The notes under the pieces: generated by a model | Databases searched by the model: none | What the model was told of the DNA's origin: nothing | Seen by the model: only the letters and a program-made list of their open reading frames with translations | NCBI GenBank assembly: GCA_937871585.1 | Contig: CALMPJ010000191.1 | Location: 1 to 63,714, forward strand | Source of the DNA: an uncultured Acidobacteriota bacterium | Lineage (GTDB): Bacteria > Acidobacteriota > Blastocatellia > Pyrinomonadales > Pyrinomonadaceae | Length of the DNA: 63,714 bases | Direction: 5' to 3' | In this document: positions 46,746 to 56,636 of the stretch, one piece after another | How positions within the stretch are numbered: position 1 is the stretch's first letter | Layout: each line of letters starts with the position of its first letter | Made by a program: the position numbers and the translations under genes

Positions 46746-47642
46746 CTAAAACTCAACTTCCCGCACAAATTCCATCTGCTCGCCGGTCGTTGGGTGTCGT
46801 AATCCGAGCTTAAACGCATGTAAACACAGCCGCGTGTGTTCGATGCCGCCTCGCGACAAGTCGCCAACTATCGGATGCCCAATGTGTTCGCAGTGAATGC
46901 GTAGCTGATTGGTGCGACCGGTCACGGGCTCGAGTTCGAGCAATGTGAATTTACGGTCCGCACGTGCGGGCAGGATGCCCGCGTTCCGGCGCCAATAGTT
47001 CGTCGTCGCGTGTTTGCCGTCGGACTTAACGCTCCAATGCTTGAGCTCATCGTAACGCCCGATCGGTGCTTCGATGACGCCTTCCGACTGTTCGACGATG
47101 CCGTCAACCAACGCGAGATAACGCTTAGTGACTTGTTTCTTTAGGAACTGCGACGAAATGATGCGGTGCGCGCGTGCATTCTTTGCAACAACCACAATTC
47201 CGCTCGTCTGCTTGTCCAGACGATGCGGAAGCCCGGGACGCTCAGCCGTCGTCGCGTCTTGATTCAGATGATGCGCCAACCCGTTAAGCAGCGTTCCCGA
47301 TTGCTCGCGATGCGAAGGGTGCATGAGCATGCCGGCGGGCTTTACGACGACGATGAGATCGTGGTCTTCGTGCAGAATATCGAGTTCGATAGCCTCACGC
47401 CGCATCGCGGTACCGCGTTCGTCGTCAACGATGATCTCGATAAAGTCTTGCGGACGCAGGCGATAGCCAATATTCTCGTGGCGGCCGTTCACCTCGCAGC
47501 GACCGAGCTTTACTTGCTCGCGAAGATACATCTTGCTCACCGTCGCAAAGTGTCCGAGCAGATAATCCTCGAGCCGCATTTTGCTCGCAAACGGCGGCGC
47601 GACTATGTGATGCACTTGTTCCACGCCTGAATTGTATCGCAT
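46746..47642 (-). CDS. RluA-family rRNA/tRNA pseudouridine synthase
   Basis: 298 residues from the ATG at 47642 (a TTG five codons upstream is possible). An S4-like RNA-binding region (about residues 20-75) precedes the catalytic domain, with the catalytic aspartate in PHRLDKQTSG and the conserved GRTNQLRIHCEHIGHPIVGD. The target uridine cannot be set from sequence. Convergent with the metzincin gene, 2 bp apart. Confidence 0.9.
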   Translation of the reverse strand: MRYNSGVEQVHHIVAPPFASKMRLEDYLLGHFATVSKMYLREQVKLGRCEVNGRHENIGYRLRPQDFIEIIVDDERGTAMRREAIELDILHEDHDLIVVVKPAGMLMHPSHREQSGTLLNGLAHHLNQDATTAERPGLPHRLDKQTSGIVVVAKNARAHRIISSQFLKKQVTKRYLALVDGIVEQSEGVIEAPIGRYDELKHWSVKSDGKHATTNYWRRNAGILPARADRKFTLLELEPVTGRTNQLRIHCEHIGHPIVGDLSRGGIEHTRLCLHAFKLGLRHPTTGEQMEFVREVEF

Positions 47643-47687
47643 CGCGTTGGCGAACAACTCGCGGCTGTCCTACAATTTTGTAATACG

Positions 47688-49163
47688 ATGAAGAACGAAG
47701 ACGCAATGTTCCTCGCCGAAGCCGCCGCTGTGTTCGCCCAAGAAACCAGCCTCCGCGATGCGTGCTCTGCCGTTGTTCCGGAACTCGCAAACGTCGTAAA
47801 CGCCCGCGTTGCCTTTGTCGCGCTTCGAAAACCCGACGGTTTAGCAGACATTATCGCCTGCGAAGGCCTCGGCGCCAGCGATTTTCGACGCCTCGAAGCC
47901 CGTATCGTAAAAAGTAGCGTCTGGCGTATATTTGCGATGCAGCAGCCCGTAGCCGTGGACGATATTTCGAAAGAGACAGCGTTGGATTTTGTGTCGTTTG
48001 CCACCGGCTCACGATTACTGATCGCTGTTCCCGTCATCGTTGATGCCAAGATCCGAGGCCTTGTCGCTGTCGCATTTGAGCGAACTGTCCGCGTCGATGA
48101 GTCGCGAGTCATCATCGTACTGAACGCCGTCGCTGCGATGACCGCTCAGGCAATTCGTCTATCAAATGCACTCGAAAAAGCAGCCTCGCAAACGGCCAAC
48201 GAGTCCGTCCACCGCTCGCAACGGCTGAAAGAGCGCTTTGGCTTCTCGACGCTCGTCGGTAATTCGTCGCAAATGCGTGCCGTTTATGACCAAGTCTCGC
48301 AGATCGCACGCACGAACTCCTCCGTCCTGCTGCGCGGCGAAGCCGGCACAGGCAAAGAGCTGATCGCAAAGGTCATTCACTACAATTCGCTTCGCTCGAA
48401 ACGGCCGTTCGCACCGTTTAGCTGTGCTGCGTTTCCGCAGAACCTGCTCGCAAATGAGCTTTTCGGCCAAACACGTCGCGGCCGTATCGAACAAGCAGAC
48501 GGCGGCACCTTTTACATTGACGAGATCGCTGATCTTCCAAACGATGCTCAGAAAATGCTCGTTGATGTTCTAGTGCGGAATGAGTTTATTCGTGCCGATA
48601 ATGACGAGCGTGTCTTCACAAACGTACGGCTCATCGCCGGTACGAGCCGCGACCTCGAAAAGCTTGTCGAGAATGGCGAATTCGATCGCGAATTGTTCGA
48701 GAAACTTGCATTGTTTACAACATTCGTCCCGCCGCTTCGCGAGAGAAAGTCCGATATTTTACTTCTCGCAGAGTATTTTGTTGAGCGTCTCGCCGAGAAG
48801 CACGAGCGCTCGATACTTCGTATCTCGACGCCTGCGATCGACATGCTAACGGCGTACCATTTTCCAGGCAATGTTCGCGAACTTGAGAACGTCGTCGAAC
48901 ACGCGGTGCTTGCTTGCGAAGCAAACGTAATACACGGCCATCATCTGCCGCCGACTCTTCAGACCGCTGAGGAAAGCGGCACCGAGGTTCGCGTCACGCT
49001 CGAATCCGCAGTCGCCGCCATCGAGCGCGACCTGATCCAAGACACGCTAAAATCGACTCATGGAAACATCGCTCGGGCGGCGAGATTGCTCGATTCGACC
49101 GAGCGAATTCTCGGTTACAAGATCAGCAAGTATAATATTGATGCACGCCGATTTCGCCGATGA
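47688..49163 (+). CDS. NifA-like GAF - AAA+ - HTH regulator lacking the GAFTGA loop
   Basis: 491 residues. GAF sensor (about 20-165), AAA+ domain (about 195-420; Walker A GEAGTGKELIA, Walker B TFYIDEIADL) and C-terminal Fis-type HTH. Compared with PilR in this window, the ELFG...GTF segment near residue 256 is 10 residues shorter: the whole sigma-54-contacting GAFTGA loop is deleted. It may thus act without sigma-54, as TyrR does. Overlaps glnE by 4 bp, pointing to nitrogen control. Confidence 0.88.
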   Translation: MKNEDAMFLAEAAAVFAQETSLRDACSAVVPELANVVNARVAFVALRKPDGLADIIACEGLGASDFRRLEARIVKSSVWRIFAMQQPVAVDDISKETALDFVSFATGSRLLIAVPVIVDAKIRGLVAVAFERTVRVDESRVIIVLNAVAAMTAQAIRLSNALEKAASQTANESVHRSQRLKERFGFSTLVGNSSQMRAVYDQVSQIARTNSSVLLRGEAGTGKELIAKVIHYNSLRSKRPFAPFSCAAFPQNLLANELFGQTRRGRIEQADGGTFYIDEIADLPNDAQKMLVDVLVRNEFIRADNDERVFTNVRLIAGTSRDLEKLVENGEFDRELFEKLALFTTFVPPLRERKSDILLLAEYFVERLAEKHERSILRISTPAIDMLTAYHFPGNVRELENVVEHAVLACEANVIHGHHLPPTLQTAEESGTEVRVTLESAVAAIERDLIQDTLKSTHGNIARAARLLDSTERILGYKISKYNIDARRFRR

Positions 49164-51820
49164 CTAGAGACGAACAACTGATCGCAGGATTGCCCGACGA
49201 AGAGGCCGCACGCCGATTTTTAGGCCGTCTTGACGAATTGCATCCGAATGTTGCCGCAAAACTGCGAAAGGACGAGCCGCTGCTGTCGGACGTTCTCGCA
49301 CTTGCTGCTTTTAGTCCGTTGCTCGCGACGACGATGCTACAGAACAAGGAATATATCGCGTGGCTCGGCCGAAAGCGTACGGATTCCGGCGTTCGTTCGA
49401 AAGCCGAGATGCTCGAATCGCTCGCTCGTTTTGCACTGACAAATTCTACGGTCGAACAAGCTGTGATGTACGCAAGATTTCGCAGGCGTGAGTTATTGCG
49501 GATATTCCTGCGTGACATTCGTGACCTCGCCACCATCGCAGAGCTTACCGAAGAGATTTCAAACCTAGCCGATTCAATACTAGAATCTGCCCTCGAACAC
49601 GCCCGTCGTGACGCCGATAATCGTTTTGGCACCCCACAAGCAACAGACGAAAAAGGCCGCCTTTCGCCCGCGAATTTCGTCGTTGTCGCTCTTGGAAAAC
49701 TCGGTAGCCGCGAACTAAACTATTCGTCCGACATCGATCTTCTGTTCATCTACTCGGCCGAAGGCGAGACGACAGGCGGCAATCGCGACAAGGTAACTAA
49801 CCGCGAATACTTCATCAAACTCTCTGAGATCATCATTCGGCTTATTGGCAATACGACCGGCGACCATGCCGCTTATCGGGTCGACATGAGGTTGCGTCCG
49901 CACGGAACGCTCGGTGCATTGGCGATGTCGCTTGGTGACACGGTCAAGTATTACAACAACGAAGCGAGGCCGTGGGAGCAGCAGGTTCTGATCCGCAGTC
50001 GTGCATCTGCCGGTGACGCAGATCTTTATTCGCAATTCTATTCTTCGGTCGAAGCAAAGATCTATCCAAAAGATGAACCTGTTGCAAACGCTCTCGCGAA
50101 CGTCCGTCAAAGCAAGGAGAAGATCGACAAAGAGCGGCTAATGCGTAGCGGTTACGATGTAAAGCTCGGCACCGGCGGCATTCGCGAGATCGAATTCATC
50201 GCTCAGGCTCTTCAGCGTGCATACGGGGGCCGCGACCGTTGGCTGCGGATCGGACACACGCTGATCAGTCTTCAGCGGCTAGTCGACCGCAAATTTCTGT
50301 CAAGCACCGAGATCACCGATCTTTCTGCCGCTTACACATTCTTGCGTCGAACCGAACACGTTTTGCAAATGGAGAACGGCATCCAGACGCACTCTATTCC
50401 GGAGGACGAAGACAAGCTGGCACTTCTTGCAAGTCGAATGCAGTTCATTGACGGCAACGATTTCGCAACATCTCTCGAACAGCATCGCGAAAGTGTGTCG
50501 CGAGTTTTTTCACGTATTTTCGGTGAGATCGATGACACAGGTTTCGACGTTGTTCCGACGGTTGATCTTGTAGAACCCATGGTGATCGACGAGCGGATAG
50601 TCTATGCGAATCCATTGATGGAAAAGATCGCTGAGCGTTCGCCATTTTATGCGAAACAGTTTTCGAGCGACGAAGATCTCGCCGATTCATTGCCCGCCGA
50701 GGACGAATTGACCGACGAGATCAATTACGCTGCGGTTATGATGCTCGCCGTGGAGAACGAGGACGATTTCGGTTCACGTCTTCGAGCAATGCGGAAACTC
50801 TGGCCGAAACTAAATGCAGCCATTGTTGCCGCCGATGCCATCGAAGCTATCGCCGTGACCGAATCAAAACGCCGGCAAACACTGCTCGCCGAGGCAAGCT
50901 TGAAAGCGGCGATATTTACGGCAGAGCACGAGCTTACTCGTCGTTTGCATCCTCATAAGCCAAAGCTCGACATCGCAATTCTCGCTCTGGGCAAGCTTGG
51001 TGGACGAGGCCTTGATTTTGGTTCCGACCTAGATCTTGTTATTTCTTACTTCGATCCGGCAGCGAAAATCGCCGATCTGACGCCTCACGAATTTTACGGT
51101 CGTGCGGTCGAATTGTTTACAAATGCCCTCTCGTCAATGACGCGTGATGGCAGTCTTTATCGTGTCGATCTGCGGCTAAGGCCGTACGGTTCGAAAGGAA
51201 TGACAGCCGTTTCGATCGATGCATTCTTACGATATATAACCGAGGCGGCAGCGATTTGGGAACTGCTGGCGTTCGTAAAATTGCGGTTTGCCGGCGGCGA
51301 CGCGAGTATTGGCGAAACGCTCGAACACGAGATCAGGCGGTCGATACACGAGAAGGCTCGAACCATTCCGCACGAAGAACTTCGCGATGAAACTCGAAAA
51401 ATGCGAATCGCACTTGAACGGCGAAAGCCGCCACGTCGCAGCGGAGACATCGACATAAAATTCGGTTCGGGCGGAATGCTTGATGTGTATTTTGCGATGC
51501 GATTTCTTCAGCTTCGTGACGATATTCCCGACGATACGACCAACCGTTCGACGCCTCATATGTTGAAGATGCTGTATGACGCTGGCTCGATGGGCAAAGA
51601 GGAATATCGAGTTCTCGACGACGGGCATTCGTTCCTTTCGCGTCTCGATCACGCACTTAGGCTCGCAGTAGGACGCACTACAAAATTCCCTTCCGACAAG
51701 CCCGAACTCGCGGAACTGGTTGCTCGATCCATGAAATTGAAAAGTTCTTCGGAACTGCTCGAACAGCTTACAATGACGCGATTGTCCGTGCGCGAGGCGT
51801 TCGACGATATCCTCAGCTAA
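49160..51820 (+). CDS. glnE: glutamine synthetase adenylyltransferase / adenylyl-removing enzyme
   Basis: 886 residues, near the usual ~946. Two nucleotidyltransferase domains in tandem: N-terminal adenylyl-removase with GKLGSRELNYSSDIDLLF (near residue 180-195) and C-terminal adenylyltransferase with GKLGGRGLDFGSDLDLV (near residue 610-625); both keep the GS..DxD metal motif. It adjusts glutamine synthetase activity to nitrogen status. Translationally coupled to the upstream AAA+ regulator. Its end overlaps the convergent ABC gene by 4 bp. Confidence 0.94.
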   Translation: MTRDEQLIAGLPDEEAARRFLGRLDELHPNVAAKLRKDEPLLSDVLALAAFSPLLATTMLQNKEYIAWLGRKRTDSGVRSKAEMLESLARFALTNSTVEQAVMYARFRRRELLRIFLRDIRDLATIAELTEEISNLADSILESALEHARRDADNRFGTPQATDEKGRLSPANFVVVALGKLGSRELNYSSDIDLLFIYSAEGETTGGNRDKVTNREYFIKLSEIIIRLIGNTTGDHAAYRVDMRLRPHGTLGALAMSLGDTVKYYNNEARPWEQQVLIRSRASAGDADLYSQFYSSVEAKIYPKDEPVANALANVRQSKEKIDKERLMRSGYDVKLGTGGIREIEFIAQALQRAYGGRDRWLRIGHTLISLQRLVDRKFLSSTEITDLSAAYTFLRRTEHVLQMENGIQTHSIPEDEDKLALLASRMQFIDGNDFATSLEQHRESVSRVFSRIFGEIDDTGFDVVPTVDLVEPMVIDERIVYANPLMEKIAERSPFYAKQFSSDEDLADSLPAEDELTDEINYAAVMMLAVENEDDFGSRLRAMRKLWPKLNAAIVAADAIEAIAVTESKRRQTLLAEASLKAAIFTAEHELTRRLHPHKPKLDIAILALGKLGGRGLDFGSDLDLVISYFDPAAKIADLTPHEFYGRAVELFTNALSSMTRDGSLYRVDLRLRPYGSKGMTAVSIDAFLRYITEAAAIWELLAFVKLRFAGGDASIGETLEHEIRRSIHEKARTIPHEELRDETRKMRIALERRKPPRRSGDIDIKFGSGGMLDVYFAMRFLQLRDDIPDDTTNRSTPHMLKMLYDAGSMGKEEYRVLDDGHSFLSRLDHALRLAVGRTTKFPSDKPELAELVARSMKLKSSSELLEQLTMTRLSVREAFDDILS

Positions 51821-52749
51821 TCACGAACAAACAGATCTTCGAGCGACTGCTTTACTGGCGTGATCGACGCGAGTCTGCCGCCTGCTTCTCGTGTAATCGC
51901 AAGCACGGCGTCGATATCTGATTCGTCGAGAATCTGGATCGTCGCACCGTTTGGCCTCGCGGTTATCGATGCCCCGGCAATGAATTCGATACGTTCGCGG
52001 ATAACGTCAGCGGCAACCGATTGTACGTTGATCTCTAAACTACGCGATGCCTCATCATTAACTAGCAATTCGTGCAATGAACCAAACGCAGCGAGTTTCC
52101 CTTTCCGAAGGATAGCAACCTCGTCACACAAAGCTTCGATGTCTGTCAGAATATGAGTAGACATGAAAACCGTTGTTCCCTTATTGCGAAGCCCGGCGAT
52201 CAGCTCACGAATTTCGCGTCGCCCGACAGGATCGAGGCCGCTCATTGGTTCATCAAGAAAGACGATCTCCGGGTCGTTGATCAATGACTGAGCGAGACCT
52301 ACACGCTGAAGCATTCCTTTTGAAAACTTGCGAAGCTGCCGTTTGCGATCAACTTCGGTGAGTCCAACGGCGGAAAGTAGTTCCTCGGTTTTTGCGTTTC
52401 GAGTAACAGCATCGTAACCGAACAGACGGCCGAAATAGTCCATTAGTTCATTCGCTGTCAGATAATCGTAAAAGTACGGATTCTCAGGACAGTAGCCGAT
52501 GCGGCGGTGCATTTGCACATTCGAAATGTCGTGGCCGAGAATGCGTGCGGTTCCTTTGGTCGGAAACTGGAGCCGCATCAGCGTTTTGATCGTCGTCGTT
52601 TTCCCGGCTCCGTTGCCGCCGAGAAAGCCGAATATCTGCCCGCCGCTGACATTTAGCGTCAGGTCGTCTAACGCGAGCACGCGCTTCTTTTTCAAGAATC
52701 CCTTCTCGTACTCCTTCGACAGCCCTTCGATCTCAACAACGTAATTCAT
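51817..52749 (-). CDS. ABC transporter ATP-binding protein
   Basis: About 310 residues from the ATG at 52749. Walker A GGNGAGKTTTIK, signature KFSKGMLQRVGLAQ, Walker B EIVFLDEPMSGLD and switch histidine STHIL are complete. The C-terminal ~90-residue extension is typical of ABC-2-type exporters. Operon: permease - TPR protein - ATPase. Confidence 0.94.
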   Translation of the reverse strand: MNYVVEIEGLSKEYEKGFLKKKRVLALDDLTLNVSGGQIFGFLGGNGAGKTTTIKTLMRLQFPTKGTARILGHDISNVQMHRRIGYCPENPYFYDYLTANELMDYFGRLFGYDAVTRNAKTEELLSAVGLTEVDRKRQLRKFSKGMLQRVGLAQSLINDPEIVFLDEPMSGLDPVGRREIRELIAGLRNKGTTVFMSTHILTDIEALCDEVAILRKGKLAAFGSLHELLVNDEASRSLEINVQSVAADVIRERIEFIAGASITARPNGATIQILDESDIDAVLAITREAGGRLASITPVKQSLEDLFVRD

Positions 52750-52761
52750 ATGTGCAATCAA

Positions 52762-53703
52762 TTAGCGTCCCGTAACGCCTGATCTTTCAAAATCTAACTT
52801 TGCCTTGCATTCTCGCTTGTCCAAAATGTACGGCACATTTGACGGATCGACTATTCGGCCGGAACCGTCAGCTCGGAATTCTCGACCATTTGGCAGTTTT
52901 ACCGACATCAGCAAATTATTCACTTCGCGAAGGTCATTCACACAACGCCCGATCCGCTCTTTCGTATCTGCAAGTGCTTTGTCGATCGCATCTCGCTCAT
53001 CTTCCGAATCAAGCTGAGCCAGCCGTCGTTCGCCGACGATCTTTGTTTTATCATCCTGCGCCTCGGCCAGCATTTGGCCGTAGATCTGCCGAGCCGTTTC
53101 ACGACTACTGCCTTCTGTCTTGACCGCAGCGGCCATCATCTTCATGAACGGCGGCGCGCCTGCGATCTTCGATCCCTGTTCATACATTTTTGCAGCTTCA
53201 TCATATTGTTTTAACTTCCAATATATGTAGCCAAGCTGATGATACAGCCGCCATTCGTTTGGATTATTCGCAATTCCCTTTTGCGTGATCGCGATCGCTT
53301 TTTCAGGATCGATCGCCGGTAATACGACGGCTCCATACGAATACGCCGCTATGAATCGCGGATCGAGATCCGTCGCATTCTCTATGTACGGATATAGGAG
53401 CCGCGGATCAAGGTCTCGCAGGTCGTCGAGATTCACGTCCTTGCCCGCAGAATCAGCTGCGACCATTTTGTCGCCAATATACTGAAGCGATTTGACCCAA
53501 TACCAATCGGCCAATAGGCCCTCGAAACCAAGTGCAAATCCCTTCATTCTCGAACCGTGAACGGCAAGGTCCGAATCCTCATAGCCGGGCGGCAAAGCTG
53601 GTCTCCGGCTCTGCAGTGCGTTTCCTGAAAAAGCGGCGACGACAAAACCCGCGACACCGATCAAGATCGCAGTTAGGAATGTCTTGGAAGCGCCGTTCGT
53701 CAT
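52762..53703 (-). CDS. membrane-anchored TPR protein in an ABC operon
   Basis: 313 residues. N-terminal transmembrane helix (about residues 8-26), an aromatic-rich GLLADWYWVKSLQY segment, then TPR-like helices (about residues 100-190, with RLYHQLGYIYWKLKQYDEAAKMYEQG) and a charged C-terminus with two cysteines. Lies between the permease (0 bp gap) and the ATPase (12 bp gap). Probably an accessory subunit; the role is unknown. Confidence 0.75.
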   Translation of the reverse strand: MTNGASKTFLTAILIGVAGFVVAAFSGNALQSRRPALPPGYEDSDLAVHGSRMKGFALGFEGLLADWYWVKSLQYIGDKMVAADSAGKDVNLDDLRDLDPRLLYPYIENATDLDPRFIAAYSYGAVVLPAIDPEKAIAITQKGIANNPNEWRLYHQLGYIYWKLKQYDEAAKMYEQGSKIAGAPPFMKMMAAAVKTEGSSRETARQIYGQMLAEAQDDKTKIVGERRLAQLDSEDERDAIDKALADTKERIGRCVNDLREVNNLLMSVKLPNGREFRADGSGRIVDPSNVPYILDKRECKAKLDFERSGVTGR

Positions 53704-54498
53704 TTACTTAAAGTTTCGCTTACTGAATATCAGAACCGTGATCGCGAGCAACACAGCGTCAAAACCGAACGCGTAAACAGTCGCAAAACCAGCGTACGAC
53801 AAAGTCGGCACATCGCCGTGGGCCGCGTTGATGATAAAACTGAAATTCGAAAGATTCGGCAAGGTATAATAAATCGCAGTAAATACCGCGATCGCAGACT
53901 GCGAGCCGAGAGTAGTTGCGAGATCCAAAAGCGAAGCGCTGAAATGACCGATCAGGAATACAAAAAACGTTAACAACGCGGATAATGCAGGCGTGGAAAA
54001 GCTAGAGAACATTATCGCAACGGCAGTCAGGATCGTAAGCTCTAGGAAGATCAGATAGATAGCTCCCCAAACCGACGCCGTCTGCGACGCGCCACCGACG
54101 TACGCCAATGCCAACGTCACACCGACGCCCATGATCATTACATTAACGAACAAAGTTGCACATAGCCCAAGATATTTTCCGACGATGAATTCGCCGCGGC
54201 CAATTGGCTTTGAAAATATTGAGTAAACTGTCTTCTTCTCGATCTCTTTCCAAACCAGGCTGACACCGACAAAAACAGCAATGAACGAACCGAAGAGCAG
54301 CACCGAGCTCAATCCGAGATTGATGATCACACGGCTTTCCTGACCGGCAGTAAGCTCGCCAAGAAAGATCGCACTGACGGTGATCAGCAGAACAAAAACA
54401 ATTAGGTTGTAAAGGATCCGGTCGCGGACCGCCTCGCGAAACGCATTTTTCGCGATGGTCAAGATCCGGGGCAGGGATCGTGTTCCTTCGTTGGGCAT
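53704..54498 (-). CDS. ABC-2 type transporter permease
   Basis: 264 residues with about six transmembrane helices; opening AKNAFREAVRDRILYNLIVF and the KKTVYSIFSKPIGRGEFIVGKYLG loop match ABC-2/NosY-like permeases. First gene of the three-gene export operon. Confidence 0.88.
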   Translation of the reverse strand: MPNEGTRSLPRILTIAKNAFREAVRDRILYNLIVFVLLITVSAIFLGELTAGQESRVIINLGLSSVLLFGSFIAVFVGVSLVWKEIEKKTVYSIFSKPIGRGEFIVGKYLGLCATLFVNVMIMGVGVTLALAYVGGASQTASVWGAIYLIFLELTILTAVAIMFSSFSTPALSALLTFFVFLIGHFSASLLDLATTLGSQSAIAVFTAIYYTLPNLSNFSFIINAAHGDVPTLSYAGFATVYAFGFDAVLLAITVLIFSKRNFK

Positions 54499-54568
54499 TT
54501 CTATCTATTGACTAAATCTGAAGGAGACTGAGAATCTCCGAATTGAAGTATTCTAACACGGATCAAGG

Positions 54569-56536
54569 TCACTCAGGCGGAATCGGAGGCGAATCCGTAT
54601 ACATTTGGGCCGCATTTTGCGGGATCAGTTCGCCCGGAGGCGTGCTGAGTCCATCCACTTTCGACATATGAAACGCCTTTGTGCTCTTGTATCGAATAAG
54701 ACGTATCCAGCCTTCAGCTTGTTTTGCGTTGACTGCGAATGCAGCTTCGGTCTGTGCCTTTGCCTCTTCCTCAAGCCCGACCGAACGCATAAATTCCGCA
54801 GCCTCGATACGCAAGTATATGGAACGCGGATAGACCGTGGTCGCTTCACGATAGGCTTCGACAGCTTGGTCGATAGCGCCAGCGGTTTTGTACTGAGTAG
54901 CGAGCTGAGAATAAGTGAGCGACATACCGATGCCGGTCACAATTCCTTTTCGAGTCATTTCCGCGGCTTTCAGATACTCATTCATCGCAGCATATCTTGC
55001 GGCGGCCGAGCTATACGCTCCGGCATATTCCGGATCGAGCATCAAGGCAACGCGATAATCAGCGAGTGCAGAATCGTGATCGATCGTCATTTCCGCCCGA
55101 TTTACATAAACCTCTTCCGCGATCTTGATTCCGGCGTAGGCCAAACACGCGACAATGCCGACGACCATTAGCCAAAAGATACCTCGACGTAGCCGAGAGG
55201 ACATTTCCCCGACGAGTGAACTGTCCGATACTCCGATCGCCGCCGACAGAATCAGGAACAATCCCATTCCATTCTGAGCCGATCGAAACGAAAACGAACT
55301 GACCATCGAACTGACCGCAAACGCAGCAATTCCGCCGAAAACGGACCAGATCACAACAGAATTTGGACCGCGGATCTGTTTGAAAAGTGCCACCGCCAAT
55401 CCGCCAAAAGCTACAAATATTAGGGAGAATCCAACAATTCCCAATTCCGACAATATCTGTATCGGTTCGTTATGAGCTCGCTCGACCAGATAGTCTTCGC
55501 CATACTCAGTCGATGTGTCTTGCGGATTGTCACGGCGAAAATTCATCCTGCCGTCGTTGAATGCGCGTCCAAAGCTATCAGCTCCATGGCCTATGAGCCA
55601 ACGCTCTTTCGCCATATGAATGCCAACCTTCCAGACGACGACGCGAAATTCGCTAGATGTGAATTCCGGGTCCTGCGTTCCCGTAATATAATCCGCAGTC
55701 GCAGGAACATCCGATGTCACCACGAAAAGCACCTGAAACCCGACGGTGAAGATGAGCCATGCGGCAGCGATCGCTGCGACGACTTTTCGTTTGCCAACGG
55801 ACTTGAAGACCAATGCTCCGATAAAGAACACCGACATTCCGATGATGCCCGCAAGAAATGAGCCCTTGCTAAGCGAAAGCATCACGGTGATCCATGCGAG
55901 TAAAAACGCGGCTGCGACAAGCCAGCGAACTCGGCCTTTCATAAAGATCGCACCGGCGGCGAGCACCGGCGAGATCGTCGCCATTAGTTCGCCGTACTTT
56001 CCGTAACGAATACGCAAAAAGCCTTCGCTGAGCTTAAAATCCGTTAACGTCAAATAGTCGATCAAACACAAAATGCCTGTGATCGTCGCCGCTGTCGTGA
56101 TCGCAACGAGCGGAAAGCGTATACTCCCCTGCCAGCGAACGATCGCTGCAAACGTAACGAACGCCGCTATATAAAGCGCCCAAATAACGGTGTGATGGAA
56201 AACCGATTCAAGGGAATAGGCCCAAACGGCAGAGATAAGTCCAAATAAAGCAAACGCAGTCAGCCACTTAGAAAACCTAAACGAATACCGTCCAAGACCG
56301 CCGATCAATTCCGTGATCTTAGCTCCCGAAAGCCAAATCCCAAACCAAACAACCGCCAGCAACACAGACAACACCAACTCTGCCTTGTACGGATGCGAAA
56401 CAGGTATGACCGGTCCGGGAACATAGAATAATATGCTTAACAGTCCTAATCCAAACAAAACGGCACAAACGTTGGACAAAACGCTTTCCGCCGCAAAAGG
56501 CTTGTCTAGAATTTCAAATTGGGTGTTTGCTTCCAT
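54569..56536 (-). CDS. O-antigen ligase-like membrane protein with C-terminal TPRs
   Basis: About 655 residues from the ATG at 56536 (another start 11 codons upstream is possible). Around 10-12 transmembrane helices with a periplasmic loop (HGADSFGRAFNDGR...HNEPIQILSELGIVG) typical of the Wzy/WaaL O-antigen ligase superfamily. Four TPR-like repeats follow (about residues 480-620). Such proteins ligate or polymerise surface glycans, or glycosylate pilins; the pilin genes just downstream make the last option worth considering. Confidence 0.85.
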   Translation of the reverse strand: MEANTQFEILDKPFAAESVLSNVCAVLFGLGLLSILFYVPGPVIPVSHPYKAELVLSVLLAVVWFGIWLSGAKITELIGGLGRYSFRFSKWLTAFALFGLISAVWAYSLESVFHHTVIWALYIAAFVTFAAIVRWQGSIRFPLVAITTAATITGILCLIDYLTLTDFKLSEGFLRIRYGKYGELMATISPVLAAGAIFMKGRVRWLVAAAFLLAWITVMLSLSKGSFLAGIIGMSVFFIGALVFKSVGKRKVVAAIAAAWLIFTVGFQVLFVVTSDVPATADYITGTQDPEFTSSEFRVVVWKVGIHMAKERWLIGHGADSFGRAFNDGRMNFRRDNPQDTSTEYGEDYLVERAHNEPIQILSELGIVGFSLIFVAFGGLAVALFKQIRGPNSVVIWSVFGGIAAFAVSSMVSSFSFRSAQNGMGLFLILSAAIGVSDSSLVGEMSSRLRRGIFWLMVVGIVACLAYAGIKIAEEVYVNRAEMTIDHDSALADYRVALMLDPEYAGAYSSAAARYAAMNEYLKAAEMTRKGIVTGIGMSLTYSQLATQYKTAGAIDQAVEAYREATTVYPRSIYLRIEAAEFMRSVGLEEEAKAQTEAAFAVNAKQAEGWIRLIRYKSTKAFHMSKVDGLSTPPGELIPQNAAQMYTDSPPIPPE

Positions 56537-56583
56537 ATCCAGGCATTCTGAACTTATGAAGTTTAGCATTTGCTTTCAATAAA

Positions 56584-56614
56584 AATAAAAGAGGCCGCCG
56601 TTTCCGGCAGCCTC
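56584..56614 (-). terminator. intrinsic terminator of the first pilin gene
   Basis: GAGGC-GCCG / CGGC-GCCTC stem with a GAAA-type tetraloop, followed on the minus strand by TTTTATTTTT. 22 bp after the pilin stop. Confidence 0.85.
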
Positions 56615-56636
56615 CTTTATTAGTAACCTATGTACT

